From Pseudomonadales bacterium (lineage in GTDB: Bacteria > Pseudomonadota > Gammaproteobacteria > Pseudomonadales > Azotimanducaceae), in the NCBI GenBank assembly GCA_022827245.1, contig JAJDTI010000168.1:1-33251 (forward strand): a DNA stretch of 33,251 nucleotides, read 5' to 3'. Each line of letters starts with the position of its first letter. Within the stretch, counting starts at the first letter, position 1. Both the position numbers and the translations under genes were made by a program. The notes beneath the pieces were generated by a model, which worked only from the letters and a program-made list of their open reading frames with translations, did no database searches and was not told the origin of the DNA. Shown one piece after another: positions 1-8,278 of this stretch.

Positions 1-80
1 CTCGATGCTGGCCTGGCGCGATGGCCGACGGCGTTTCGATGCCACGAGAGGGGTTCCCGGGAGGCTTGCGCTCACGGGAA

Positions 81-109
81 AGTCTATCCCAGATTACTGT
101 ACATGTGAA
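81..109 (-). promoter_or_regulatory. Candidate leftward sigma-70-type promoter
   Basis: Read on the minus strand, TTCACA (104-109) serves as a -35 box and TAGACT (81-86) as a -10 box, separated by exactly 17 bases. Transcription would begin near position 74 and run left out of the window. A minus-strand frame opens with GTG at 75 (or GTG at 45) and stays open to the window edge; its about 25 residues are not recognisable. No ATG lies on that strand between here and position 1 and no Shine-Dalgarno is seen, so the transcript would be leaderless or the true start lies outside. The -35 box overlaps a LexA-type box. Confidence 0.4.
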
Positions 110-112
110 CAG
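97..112. promoter_or_regulatory. LexA-type SOS box
   Basis: The sequence CTGTACATGTGAACAG fits the gammaproteobacterial LexA consensus CTGT-N8-ACAG. The flanks (TA before, TT after) also fit the longer consensus TACTGT-N8-ACAGTA. It overlaps the -35 box of a leftward promoter, which is where LexA binding would block RNA polymerase. An unextended CTGT-N8-ACAG is expected about once per 65 kb by chance, so position and flanks carry most of the weight. The regulated gene would lie left of the window. Confidence 0.5.
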
Positions 113-157
113 TTAAAGGCCGAGAAACCCGAACGGACCGATCCCTTCCCCAAAAAC

Positions 158-246
158 AGAACATCGCCCATTTCATCGGGGAGCCGGCCGCAGACCGTGC
201 CGACGAACCAGGAATGGCCGCGGGATCTTGAAATGGGCGATGTTCT
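158..246. repeat. 18-bp perfect inverted repeat carrying GGGCGATGTTC
   Basis: AGAACATCGCCCATTTCA at 158-175 is the exact reverse complement of 229-246, with a 53-base spacer. Each arm contains the element GGGCGATGTTC, which recurs further right at 292-302 and 496-506. No convincing gene overlaps. It could be a hairpin-forming intergenic element, the ends of a small mobile element, or paired protein-binding sites; the sequence does not decide. Confidence 0.7.
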
Positions 247-291
247 CTTCGGGACGGCTACGGTCTCGGCGACCGATCTCGCCAATGAATA

Positions 292-302
292 GGGCGATGT
301 TC
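292..302 (+). repeat. GGGCGATGTTC element, further copy
   Basis: This is an exact copy of the 11-base core found in both arms of the inverted repeat at 158-246. It is again preceded by a TGAA-type context (ATGAATA), as the other copies are preceded by TGAAAT. It stands alone here, with no inverted partner close by. Confidence 0.55.
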
Positions 303-390
303 CGTTGCGGAGGGATGCCGTTCGCGACGCCTGGTCGGCCCCAGCCCGGCTCCTGGCCCTGTTGTCACTGGACCCCACCAAGAGCAGGGA

Positions 391-465
391 GCGTTTTCCA
401 CGGGCCGTCCACGGGCGCGGTCCCCCGAAACCACAGAGCGCCGGTGGGCGGGCGGTGGAAAACGC
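391..465. repeat. 28-bp imperfect palindrome, 19-base loop
   Basis: The arms 391-418 and 438-465 pair at 24 of 28 positions. The outermost 11 bases (GCGTTTTCCAC and GTGGAAAACGC) match perfectly and the loop is 19 bases. It sits between two copies of the GGGCGATGTTC element and would form a strong stem in RNA or single-stranded DNA. It resembles palindromic intergenic units in general build, but I do not recognise the family. No T-tract follows, so an intrinsic terminator is less likely. Confidence 0.65.
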
Positions 466-495
466 GGCGCCGCGCCGTCGCAGGGCCTTGACTTG

Positions 496-506
496 GGGCG
501 ATGTTC
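496..506 (+). repeat. GGGCGATGTTC element, rightmost exact copy
   Basis: This exact core copy is preceded by TTGACTTG, in keeping with the TGAA-like lead of the other copies. A degenerate version (GGGGGATGTCC) follows at about 612-622. Together with 158-175, 229-246 and 292-302 it makes four exact copies within 350 bases. Between here and the first dioxygenase start at 722 I see no gene. Confidence 0.5.
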
Positions 507-721
507 GTCGCGGAGCATTTGCGCTCGGAACCGCCTCGGCCGTGCTCGCCGCGTTGCCCGCCACGAACGAGGCCAGCACCGCCGGCAGTCCAGCCTCGGC
601 CAGCGCCTATGGGGGATGTCCTCTTGCCCTCGTCGCCTCCGCCGTGTCGCCTCCCGCCGTTGCAGGCTCGCGATAGCTCACCTACCATCACGCGCTTTCC
701 GCACGGACGAGGCAAACCACG

Positions 722-1609
722 GTGGACCTGCCGGCACTGGGAACGAACCCCGATCTCGACGACCTCATGCAGCGGGCCCGGGCGCTCGACATCGAGGAGC
801 ACCTGCTGGATCTCGCCATGTACGGCTTCACCGTCGTACCCCCGGAGAAGCTCGCGCCGCCCGCGCTGACGGAGCGGCTGCGCGCGGCGATCCTCGATGT
901 CTACGAACGCCGCACGGGCCACCACATCGAAGACTGGCGGACTTACGACGGCAAGATCGAGCGGTACCAGGCCTGGGGATGGTTGCTCGAAAACGACGCC
1001 TTCCTCGAGGCCGTCCACCAGCCGGCGTTCCAGTGCATCGCCCAGTTCCTGACCGGCAGGAGCGGGTTCCTGGCCGGGGCCTCCTTCATCCTGAAGACCC
1101 GGGAGCAGGAGTTGGACCTGCCGCTGCACAGCGACAGCCACGGCGTCCCCCCGCCATGGCCGAGCTTCGCCACGTACGCGAACCTCTCCTGGCTCCTGAC
1201 CGACTACCTGAGCCGCGAGGACGGTCCGACGGTGCTCGTGCCGGGCAGCCAGCGAGGCCGCATGCCGCGGGGCGGCGAGAGCCAGGCGCACACCACGGAG
1301 CACGAGTACATCAAGCCCGTCCCGCTCGAGGGGGCCGCCGGTTCGCTGGCCGTGTGGAACGGTTCCATGTGGCACGGCTCGGTGCGCCGCACGAAGCCTG
1401 GCGCGCGCATCACGCTCGTGCACGTCTACCAGCGCGTGTTCATGCGCCCGGTCGAGCGGGTCAAGGAGATCTCGCCGGAGCAGCTCGAGCGCTGGCCGGG
1501 CCTGCCGAAGCTCCTCGGCTACGAGCGCATCTATCCCTACCAGGAAGAAGTCACGCGCCCGCACCACGTCGACCCGACCATCCAGGCGGGCCGCGACCAG
1601 TACGCCTGA
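722..1609 (+). CDS. Phytanoyl-CoA dioxygenase (PhyH)-family protein, first of a tandem pair
   Basis: This 295-residue protein fits the PhyH branch of Fe(II)/2-oxoglutarate-dependent oxygenases. The iron ligands would be His136 and Asp138 in LHSDSHG and His218 in SMWHGS; Arg229 is placed to bind 2-oxoglutarate. It starts at GTG with GAGG about 9 bases upstream. It aligns along its whole length with the next gene, including the MDxPALG start, EDGPTVLVPGS and the WHGS motif. Such enzymes hydroxylate C-H bonds of small molecules; family membership does not reveal the substrate. The pair precedes xseA in the same direction. Confidence 0.8.
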   Translation: MDLPALGTNPDLDDLMQRARALDIEEHLLDLAMYGFTVVPPEKLAPPALTERLRAAILDVYERRTGHHIEDWRTYDGKIERYQAWGWLLENDAFLEAVHQPAFQCIAQFLTGRSGFLAGASFILKTREQELDLPLHSDSHGVPPPWPSFATYANLSWLLTDYLSREDGPTVLVPGSQRGRMPRGGESQAHTTEHEYIKPVPLEGAAGSLAVWNGSMWHGSVRRTKPGARITLVHVYQRVFMRPVERVKEISPEQLERWPGLPKLLGYERIYPYQEEVTRPHHVDPTIQAGRDQYA

Positions 1610-1649
1610 CCCGCGCGTCGGGCCGGCAACGGACAACGGAAGAGGCACC

Positions 1650-2591
1650 ATGGACATTCCCGCACTCGGCAGCGTCCCCGACGCAGACGCCATCCGCCAG
1701 GAGGCGCAGCGGCTCGGCATCGAGCGGCACCTCCTGGAAATGCACACCTACGGCGTCACGATCGTGCCGCCGGAACGGGTCGGCAGCCCCGACCTGATCG
1801 AGCGCATGCGCGAGGCGATCCTGCGCGTGCTGGCGGAACGGCACGACCTCGAAGTCCCCGAGGACTGGAGGACGTACTCGGAGAACTGGGGCGGTCGGCG
1901 GAAAACCTGGTGCTGGCTGCTCGAGGACGAGGCGTTCATCGAGGCGGCCCTGCACCCGGTCGCCATGTGCATCGCCCGCTTCATGTGCGGGCGCAACGTC
2001 GTCCTGCAGGGCACGCCCGCGATCGTCAAGACTCGCGACGGCGGCGAGTACCGCCAGGACACCGGCGGCTACATGCGCCTGCACACGGACACCCACGGCG
2101 TACCGTCGCCGCTGCCGGAGTGGGCGCAGCTCATCAACCTCTCGTGGCTCCTCACCGACTACAACGGGCCCGAGGACGGTCCGACCGTGCTGGTCCCCGG
2201 CAGCCATCGCTGGGGTCGGATGCCGCGCCCCGACGAGGCGCTGTGGTGGAAGGAAGGCGCGCCCGTGGAGCCGGTCTCCCTCTCCGGGAAGGCCGGATCG
2301 CTGGCCATCTGGCATGGCAGCCTGTGGCACGGCTCCCGTCCCCGCACCACGGAAGGCATGCGCATCACCCTGCCCTTCGTCTACGGACGCAGCTATCTCC
2401 AGCCGATCCACACCTGGAGCGAGGTGATCCGGGAGGGGGACAACCGGGGCTTCCTCGAGAAGTACCCGGAACTCGAGGACCTGCTCGGCCTGTGGCACCC
2501 CTATCCCACCGACCGTGACGGCCCCGACGTGCCCGGGAACCTCAAGGGCAACCGGCGCATGATCGGCGTCGGCGACAACATCTATGCGTGA
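1650..2591 (+). CDS. Phytanoyl-CoA dioxygenase (PhyH)-family protein, second of a tandem pair
   Basis: This 313-residue paralogue of the preceding gene lies 40 bases downstream and has a good ribosome-binding site (GAAGAGG) before its ATG. The 2-His-1-carboxylate triad is visible as His145 and Asp147 in LHTDTHG and His227 in SLWHGS, with Arg238 as the likely 2-oxoglutarate ligand. Compared with its neighbour it has insertions near residues 130-142 and 195-205, both close to the expected active site, so the substrates may differ. The pair probably arose by tandem duplication. The reaction is inferred from family only. Confidence 0.82.
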   Translation: MDIPALGSVPDADAIRQEAQRLGIERHLLEMHTYGVTIVPPERVGSPDLIERMREAILRVLAERHDLEVPEDWRTYSENWGGRRKTWCWLLEDEAFIEAALHPVAMCIARFMCGRNVVLQGTPAIVKTRDGGEYRQDTGGYMRLHTDTHGVPSPLPEWAQLINLSWLLTDYNGPEDGPTVLVPGSHRWGRMPRPDEALWWKEGAPVEPVSLSGKAGSLAIWHGSLWHGSRPRTTEGMRITLPFVYGRSYLQPIHTWSEVIREGDNRGFLEKYPELEDLLGLWHPYPTDRDGPDVPGNLKGNRRMIGVGDNIYA

Positions 2592-2618
2592 CGCCCGGCC
2601 CCCGGACGGGCGGGCCGC

Positions 2619-4055
2619 ATGACGGGAGACCTTTTCGAAGCGTCCAACGTACGCCACGTCTACGCGGTCAGCGAACTGACCGCCGCCGCGCGCCTGGCGA
2701 TCGAGGAGACCTTCCCGGTCGTCTGGGTGGAGGGCGAGGTGTCGAACCTGCGTCGTCCGGCTTCGGGTCACTGGTACTTCAGCCTCGCGGACGCCCGGGC
2801 GCAGTTGCGTTGCGTGATGTTCGCGAGCCGCAACCGCTTCGTGCGGACGCGCATCGGCGACGGCATGCGCGTCCTCGTCCGCTGTCGCCTCTCGCTGTAC
2901 GAGGGGCGCGGCGAGTTCCAGGGCATCGTCGACCACATCGAGCCCGCCGGCGAAGGCGCCCTGCGGGCCGCTTTCGACCGATTGCGCGGACAGCTCGAGC
3001 GGGAAGGCCTCTTCGCCGCGGAGCGCAAGCGGCGGCTGCCGGCGTTCGCAAGGCACGTGGGAGTCGTGAGCTCCCTGTCCGGGGCGGCCCTCCAGGACGT
3101 GCTCGCCGTACTGCGACGGCGCTTTCCGTGCGTGGAAGTAACCTGCTTCCCGGTCGCCGTCCAGGGGCCCGAGGCGGTGTCACAGATCGTCGCCGCACTC
3201 GACCGGGCCCAACGGACCGCCGAGCGCCCGGACCTGCTCCTGCTCACCCGCGGCGGCGGTTCCCTCGAAGACCTCGCGGCCTTCAACTCGGAAGCCGTCG
3301 CCCGCCGCATCGCGGCATGCGCAATCCCGGTGGTCTCGGCCGTCGGCCACGAGATCGATGTCACCATCGCCGACCTCGTCGCAGACCGGCGCGCCGCCAC
3401 GCCCTCCGCGGCGGCGGAACTCATCGCCCCCGAGCGTGAGGACCTGCTCCGGCGGCTCGCCGGATCCGAGACGCGGCTGTCCGGCCGCATGTCGGAGCGC
3501 ATCGGCCTCGAGCGCGTCCGGCTGCGGGCCGCGTCGGGGCGGCTGGTAGACCCGGTGCGCGCCCTCGAACAGCAGATGCAGCGCGCGGACGACCTGCGCG
3601 AGCGCCTGGGCCGGGCCATGGCGGAGCGCGTGGCCGCGCCCCGCGGGCGCCTCGCGGCGACGCGCAGGTTGCTCTACCGCTCGAATCCGGCACTGGCCAT
3701 CGACGCCGCTCGGGAGCGTACGCGGCGCGGGCTCGACGCGCTCGCCACGGGGGCGCGCCGCCGGGTCGACATCGCCCGGCGCGCGCTGAACGGGACGGTG
3801 CGCACGCTGCACGCCGTCAGCCCCCTCGCGACCCTGGATCGTGGTTACGCGATCGTCTCCCGCCCGGACGGGACGCGCTGGGGCGCGGTAGTGAACGACG
3901 CGGGCGGCCTCGCTCGGGGCGAGCCCATCCATGCCCACCTGGCCTCCGGCACCGTGGCCGCCACCGTGACCGGGAGCCGCGTCGAGGATGCCGCGGCGCT
4001 CGCCCGCGGCGAGGTCCAGCCGCCGGCCGATGCACCCGTGGAGGATCGACGATGA
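2619..4055 (+). CDS. xseA: Exodeoxyribonuclease VII large subunit
   Basis: This 478-residue protein is XseA, the catalytic subunit of exonuclease VII, which degrades single-stranded DNA. The N-terminal OB fold (about 10-110) contains VVWVEGEVSNLRRPASGHWYF. The catalytic domain carries LTRGGGSLEDLAAFN, VVSAVGHEIDVTIADLVADR and ATPSAAAEL, all family hallmarks. A long Arg-rich, probably coiled-coil region spans about 270-400, and the C-terminal LDRGYAIV is conserved. The motif usually written GVVTSPTGAA reads GVVSSLSGAA here. No xseB is seen nearby. The stop overlaps the ATG of the next gene by four bases, implying translational coupling. Confidence 0.95.
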   Translation: MTGDLFEASNVRHVYAVSELTAAARLAIEETFPVVWVEGEVSNLRRPASGHWYFSLADARAQLRCVMFASRNRFVRTRIGDGMRVLVRCRLSLYEGRGEFQGIVDHIEPAGEGALRAAFDRLRGQLEREGLFAAERKRRLPAFARHVGVVSSLSGAALQDVLAVLRRRFPCVEVTCFPVAVQGPEAVSQIVAALDRAQRTAERPDLLLLTRGGGSLEDLAAFNSEAVARRIAACAIPVVSAVGHEIDVTIADLVADRRAATPSAAAELIAPEREDLLRRLAGSETRLSGRMSERIGLERVRLRAASGRLVDPVRALEQQMQRADDLRERLGRAMAERVAAPRGRLAATRRLLYRSNPALAIDAARERTRRGLDALATGARRRVDIARRALNGTVRTLHAVSPLATLDRGYAIVSRPDGTRWGAVVNDAGGLARGEPIHAHLASGTVAATVTGSRVEDAAALARGEVQPPADAPVEDRR

Positions 4056-4831
4056 CCCTGTTCGCCTTGCTCCTCGCCGTGGCGACCGTGCCTGGCGGCG
4101 TGGTCGCCATCCCCGTTGGAACCGATGCCACCGAGGCGCGCTTCGAGGACCGGCCCGCGTGGCTGTACCGCGGGCACGCCATTGTCGGGCTGCCCCTCGA
4201 CACCGCCGCCGGCCGATACGAACTCGTGGTGGAGCGCACGGACGGGAGTGCCTGGAGGGCGCCGTTCGAGGTCACCCCGAAGGAGTACCCGGTACAGCGC
4301 CTCACGATCCCGAACCCGCGCCACGTGAACCCGCTGCCGGAGGACCTCGCGCGCTACCGCCGGGAGGCCGCGCTGATGGGGCACGCCTACGGCGTCGTCG
4401 GCCCGCGGCGGGGCGACCCCCATCCCTTCCTGCGGCCCCTGCCCGGGGTGGTTTCGAGCCCCTTCGGCCGCCGCCGGATCCTGAACGGCGAGCCCCGCAG
4501 CCCGCACTCCGGGCTGGACATCGCCGCCGACACCGGTACGCCGATCCACGCCCCCGCGCCGGGCCGCGTCCTCGTGACCGGCGACTTCTTCTTCAACGGC
4601 AACACCGTCATGGTGGACCACGGCGAGGGACTGGTGACGATGTACTGCCACCTCGACGAGATCCGCGTCGAGGAAGGTGACGAGCTCCCGCGGGGCGGCG
4701 AGATCGGGCTCGTCGGGGCGACCGGCCGCGCCACGGGACCCCACCTGCACTGGACGGTGAGCCTGCACGGGGCGAAGGTGGACCCGGACGCGCTCGCGGA
4801 GATCCTTGCCGGCCTCGCCACCGGCGAGTGA
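4052..4831 (+). CDS. M23-family (LytM) metallopeptidase, exported
   Basis: This 259-residue protein has a hydrophobic N-terminus (about 1-19) suggesting periplasmic export. A central beta-rich region is followed by a C-terminal LytM domain (about 130-255). The zinc and catalytic residues are present: His152 and Asp156 in HSGLDIA, His200 in YCHLDE, and His231/His233 in GPHLHW. An intact set predicts a peptidoglycan endopeptidase rather than a non-enzymatic activator such as EnvC. The gene overlaps xseA by 4 bp and converges on der with 26 bases between stops. Confidence 0.9.
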   Translation: MTLFALLLAVATVPGGVVAIPVGTDATEARFEDRPAWLYRGHAIVGLPLDTAAGRYELVVERTDGSAWRAPFEVTPKEYPVQRLTIPNPRHVNPLPEDLARYRREAALMGHAYGVVGPRRGDPHPFLRPLPGVVSSPFGRRRILNGEPRSPHSGLDIAADTGTPIHAPAPGRVLVTGDFFFNGNTVMVDHGEGLVTMYCHLDEIRVEEGDELPRGGEIGLVGATGRATGPHLHWTVSLHGAKVDPDALAEILAGLATGE

Positions 4832-4857
4832 CCTGGCAGCCTGCTGGCAAGGAGCGT

Positions 4858-6246
4858 TCAGCGACCGCGGTCGCGCCGGATCACTCGCTTGCGGTGCAGC
4901 CGCTGGCGGCGTGTGAGTTCGTTGCGCTTGCCCGCGTAGGGGTTCTCACCCGTCCGGAGCGCGATCCGGACCGGCATCCCGACCAGCCCCAGCGCTTCGC
5001 GATACACGTTCTCGAGGTACCGCACGTAGGACGCGGGCAGCGCGTCGGTCCGGTTGCCGTGCACGACGATGGTCGGCGGATGCGAACCCGCGCGGTGCGC
5101 GTAGCGCAGCTTGATGGCCCGCCCGCCCACGCTCGGCGGCGGATGGTCCGCCACGGCCCGCTCCAGGATGTCGGTCAGCGCGGTGGCCGACGTCTCGAGC
5201 GCTCCCGCGGCGTAGACCTCGTCCACCGTCCGCATGAGGCTCCCGACACCGCTCCCGTGCAGTGCGGAGACGAACGCCACCGGGACCCACGGCGCGAAGA
5301 CCAGGCGCCGGTCGAGACCGCTTCGGACATCGGCGCGCTCCGCGGCGGAGAGTCCGTCCCACTTGTTCACCACCAGCACGACCCCCGTGCCCGCGTCCGC
5401 CGTGTACCCGATCAGGTGCAGGTCCTGCTCGACGATGCCCTCCCGGGCGTCGACGAGTACGAAGGCGACGTCCGCGCGGTCCATCGCGTCCAGGGACTTG
5501 ACGACCGAGAACTTCTCCACGAAGTCGGACACCCGTCCCCGGCGGCGTACGCCGGCCGTGTCGATCAGCACGTACGGCCGCCCGTCCCGCTCGAACGGCG
5601 CCTCGATGGCGTCCCGCGTGGTGCCCGGCTCGTCGGACACCACCTGCCGCTCGTCGCCCAGCAGCCGGTTGACGAGAGTGGACTTGCCTACGTTCGGACG
5701 TCCGACGACCGCAACGCGCGGGCCCGGCGCCGCGGCACTCTCGTCCGGCAGATCGTCGTCGGGGAGGCGGTCGGCCACGGCGTCCCGCAGCCCAGCCATC
5801 CCCCTGCCCTGGGTCGCGGAGATCATGAGGGGCGCGCCGAGGCCCAGCGCCGCGAAGTCGCCGATGGCGGCCTCGGGCGGGACGCCGTCGATCTTGTTGG
5901 CGACGAGCAGCATTGCCGCGCCGCGCTTGCGCAGGTCCGCGACAATCTCCTCGTCCGCCGCCGTGCGTCCGTCGCGCGCGTCGACCAGGAGCACGACGAG
6001 CTCCGCTTCGGCGATCGCCGCGTGGGCCTGGGCGGTCACGACTTCGGACATCGCGCCCTCGTGGCCCTTGAGGCCACCGGTGTCGACCACGGCGACGTTG
6101 CGCCCCGCGATGTCCATGCGTCCGTAGCGGCGGTCGCGGGTGAGTCCCGGACGGTTGGCGACGAGCGCGTCCCGCGTTCCCGTGAGCCGGTTGAACAGGG
6201 TGGATTTCCCGACGTTGGGGCGCCCCACCAGCGCGACGACGGTCAT
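4858..6246 (-). CDS. der: Ribosome biogenesis GTPase Der (EngA)
   Basis: This 462-residue protein has the two tandem GTPase domains unique to Der, which acts in maturation of the 50S ribosomal subunit. The first P-loop GRPNVGKST is at 8-16 with NKID near 117-120. The second is at 182-190, with DTAG and NKWD following. A C-terminal KH-like domain ends in a basic tail rich in Arg. The ATG at 6246 overlaps the bamB stop by four bases, and translation from it begins directly with MTVVALVGRPN as expected. It is the last gene of the minus-strand block. Confidence 0.96.
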   Translation of the reverse strand: MTVVALVGRPNVGKSTLFNRLTGTRDALVANRPGLTRDRRYGRMDIAGRNVAVVDTGGLKGHEGAMSEVVTAQAHAAIAEAELVVLLVDARDGRTAADEEIVADLRKRGAAMLLVANKIDGVPPEAAIGDFAALGLGAPLMISATQGRGMAGLRDAVADRLPDDDLPDESAAAPGPRVAVVGRPNVGKSTLVNRLLGDERQVVSDEPGTTRDAIEAPFERDGRPYVLIDTAGVRRRGRVSDFVEKFSVVKSLDAMDRADVAFVLVDAREGIVEQDLHLIGYTADAGTGVVLVVNKWDGLSAAERADVRSGLDRRLVFAPWVPVAFVSALHGSGVGSLMRTVDEVYAAGALETSATALTDILERAVADHPPPSVGGRAIKLRYAHRAGSHPPTIVVHGNRTDALPASYVRYLENVYREALGLVGMPVRIALRTGENPYAGKRNELTRRQRLHRKRVIRRDRGR

Positions 6247-7493
6247 CCCCGGCGCCGGATCTCCAGCGCCTCCAGGCGGCCGTCGTTGCTCAGCACGTAC
6301 ACGGTGCCGTCCGCCTCGATCATTCCGGAGCGCAGCCCGCTGCGGCCCATCTTGCGGCGGGCGACGAAGCGGCCATCGCTCTGGGCGATCACGTGCAGGT
6401 AGCCTTCGTCGTCGCCGACCAGGACGTAGTTCCCGAACGCGAGCGGGCTCGACAGGCGCCGGTTGCGCAACGCCTCCTGCTCCCACACCACCACGGCGTC
6501 GCCCTGGTCGATGGCGCGCACGACATCGTCCTCGGAGACCACGTAGACCTGTCCGTACCCCTCGGCGAGGTCCAGGAACGAGGAGGCGTCCTGCTCCCAG
6601 ATCGGCGCTCCGTCGCTGCGCCGGAAGGCCCGGATGCGTCCCTGGTAGCTGACGGCGAAGATGAAGCTGCGTCCGACCAGGGGCGTGCTGTCGACGTCCA
6701 CCATGCGGTCGAGTTCCGAGCGCCCCTCGGGGAGCATCACGCGCTGCTCCCACACGGGCTGGCCGTCCTCGGCCCGGATGGCGACGATCTTTCCGGTCGC
6801 GAAGCCCGCGTACACCAGTCCGTCGCGCAGCACGGGCGCCGCCGTGCCGCGCAGCGTGAGCACGGGCACCTGGGTGTCGAAGCTCCAGCGCAGCGCCCCG
6901 TCGTCCCCTTCCAGCAGCGTGATGCGCCCGTCGCCGGTCTGCACGACGACGATGTCGTCGTCGGCCACCGGACGGGCCAGCACTTCGCTGCTCACCGGGC
7001 TCCGCCAGAGGATGCGGCCCTCGGCGGCGTCGAGCGCGATCACCTCGCCGCGGGTCGTGCCGACCAGCACGCGCCCGTCGCCGACGCCCACGCCGCCCGT
7101 GAGGAACGCCGGGTCGCGCCGGTCCCAGAACTTGTAGAACGCCCGCGAGTCCGGCTCGTCGACCTGGACGCGCCACAGGCGCCGGCCGTCGAACCGGTTG
7201 CGGGCCTCGACGACGCCGTACGCGTCCGCCGCGTAGACGCGGTCCGCCACGACCGCGGGGTTGAGACGCAGGTACTTCCGCCCGAGGCCGTCACCGATGC
7301 TGGCGCGCCACACGCGCTCGATGTCCGCTTCGGCGGGGAACTCGACCAGGGGCGTCGGTTCGTCCGCCTTGTCGTCGTCGTCCTCGTCGTCGCCGATCCA
7401 GGGCAGCCAGTCGAACCAGGTGCAGCCCGTGACGAGGAACAGCGGCGCCAGCAGCGCCAGGCAAAGTGGATGGATGCGGACCCGCGCGATCAC
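6243..7493 (-). CDS. bamB: Outer membrane assembly lipoprotein BamB
   Basis: This 416-residue protein is the beta-propeller lipoprotein of the Bam complex, which inserts beta-barrel proteins in the outer membrane. The lipobox LVTGC places the lipidated Cys at 24. Repeated PQQ-like blades run through the rest (for example GEVIALDAAEGRILWR, GKIVAIRAEDGQPVWEQ, GDDEGYLHVI). A short acidic stretch (GDDEDDDDKADE, about 34-45) links the lipid anchor to the propeller. It overlaps yfgM upstream and der downstream by 4 bp each, the usual order. Confidence 0.94.
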   Translation of the reverse strand: MIARVRIHPLCLALLAPLFLVTGCTWFDWLPWIGDDEDDDDKADEPTPLVEFPAEADIERVWRASIGDGLGRKYLRLNPAVVADRVYAADAYGVVEARNRFDGRRLWRVQVDEPDSRAFYKFWDRRDPAFLTGGVGVGDGRVLVGTTRGEVIALDAAEGRILWRSPVSSEVLARPVADDDIVVVQTGDGRITLLEGDDGALRWSFDTQVPVLTLRGTAAPVLRDGLVYAGFATGKIVAIRAEDGQPVWEQRVMLPEGRSELDRMVDVDSTPLVGRSFIFAVSYQGRIRAFRRSDGAPIWEQDASSFLDLAEGYGQVYVVSEDDVVRAIDQGDAVVVWEQEALRNRRLSSPLAFGNYVLVGDDEGYLHVIAQSDGRFVARRKMGRSGLRSGMIEADGTVYVLSNDGRLEALEIRRRG

Positions 7494-8269
7494 TCGTCAG
7501 CCTCCCCCGTTTCCTCCATTTCCTCCGTTTCCTCCGAATCCACCGTCGCCGCCGGCTCGTCCGCATCGTCCGCGGCGGGCTCTTCCGAAGGCGCCGGAGC
7601 TGGGGCTTCCGACACCGCTCCGTTGCCCCCCGCTCCGTGGTCCGCCGCTTCGCGCGGGACGCTCGCGAGCTTGAGCCGCAGCAGCACGCCGCCCTGCCCC
7701 GCGCCCGTCTCGTCGAGGGCGGCCTGGTAGGCCGCGCGGGCCGCCGGGAGCGCACCCCGGCGCAACTCTATGTCCCCCGTGAGTTCCGCCACCGTGGCGG
7801 CGAACCCCTGGCCGTCCACTTCGCGCAGTACGGCAAGCGCGTCCTCGGGCCGCTCGAGCTGGTGCAGCACGCGCGCCAGGCGAACGCGGGCCACATCCTG
7901 CAGCACGCTCTCCGAGGCGATGTCCACGGACTGGCGAAGGAGGTCCGCGGCGCTCTCCCATTCCTCGCCCTCGACCGCGTCCCTGGCCTGGTGCAGGAGC
8001 GTGAAGACGCGATAGGCGGAGTCCGGGAACTCTTCGGCGATGTGCGCCGCGACGTCCGTGACGTCCTCCCCCGCCGCGCGGGCTTCCGTGTACTCGGCAT
8101 ATCGGTCCGACGCGGCCTCCGCGCGCTCGACGCGCCACCCGTCGAACCACCGCCAGCCGACGACGCCGCCGATCGCCAGGACGATGCCGACCAGGAGGCC
8201 GGTACCGTTCTCCGACCACCAGCGCTTCAGCCGCTCCGTTACTTCTTCGTCCGACAGGTATTCCGCCAC
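7490..8269 (-). CDS. yfgM: YfgM-like TPR protein (ancillary SecYEG translocon subunit), long acidic tail
   Basis: This 259-residue protein has a cytoplasmic N-terminus, one membrane helix (about 24-42, GLLVGIVLAIGGVVGWRWF) and a periplasmic TPR-like region. This is the architecture of YfgM, which associates with SecYEG and periplasmic chaperones. E. coli YfgM is about 206 residues; the extra length is a low-complexity Ala/Pro/Glu tail from about 210, ending EETEEMEETGEADE. That end is encoded by a short run of TTTCCTCCR-like repeats at 7508-7536. Its place between hisS and bamB supports the call. Confidence 0.87.
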   Translation of the reverse strand: MAEYLSDEEVTERLKRWWSENGTGLLVGIVLAIGGVVGWRWFDGWRVERAEAASDRYAEYTEARAAGEDVTDVAAHIAEEFPDSAYRVFTLLHQARDAVEGEEWESAADLLRQSVDIASESVLQDVARVRLARVLHQLERPEDALAVLREVDGQGFAATVAELTGDIELRRGALPAARAAYQAALDETGAGQGGVLLRLKLASVPREAADHGAGGNGAVSEAPAPAPSEEPAADDADEPAATVDSEETEEMEETGEADE

Positions 8270-8278
8270 GATCCGTCC

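Noticed and set aside
158..506. CRISPR array
   Set aside because: Repeats are only 11-18 bases, inverted as often as direct, irregularly spaced, and no cas genes are present.
5..579. Short overlapping frames in the repeat-rich left region
   Set aside because: They run through the inverted repeats on both strands (MGDVLF-like pieces appear several times) and lack start signals or family features.
365..1747. A 460-codon minus-strand frame across the first dioxygenase
   Set aside because: The plus-strand product has an intact metal triad and a paralogue next door; the reverse frame has no recognisable domain.
4828..6402. A 524-codon plus-strand frame opposite der
   Set aside because: It is the shadow of der; the minus-strand protein has two complete GTPase domains.
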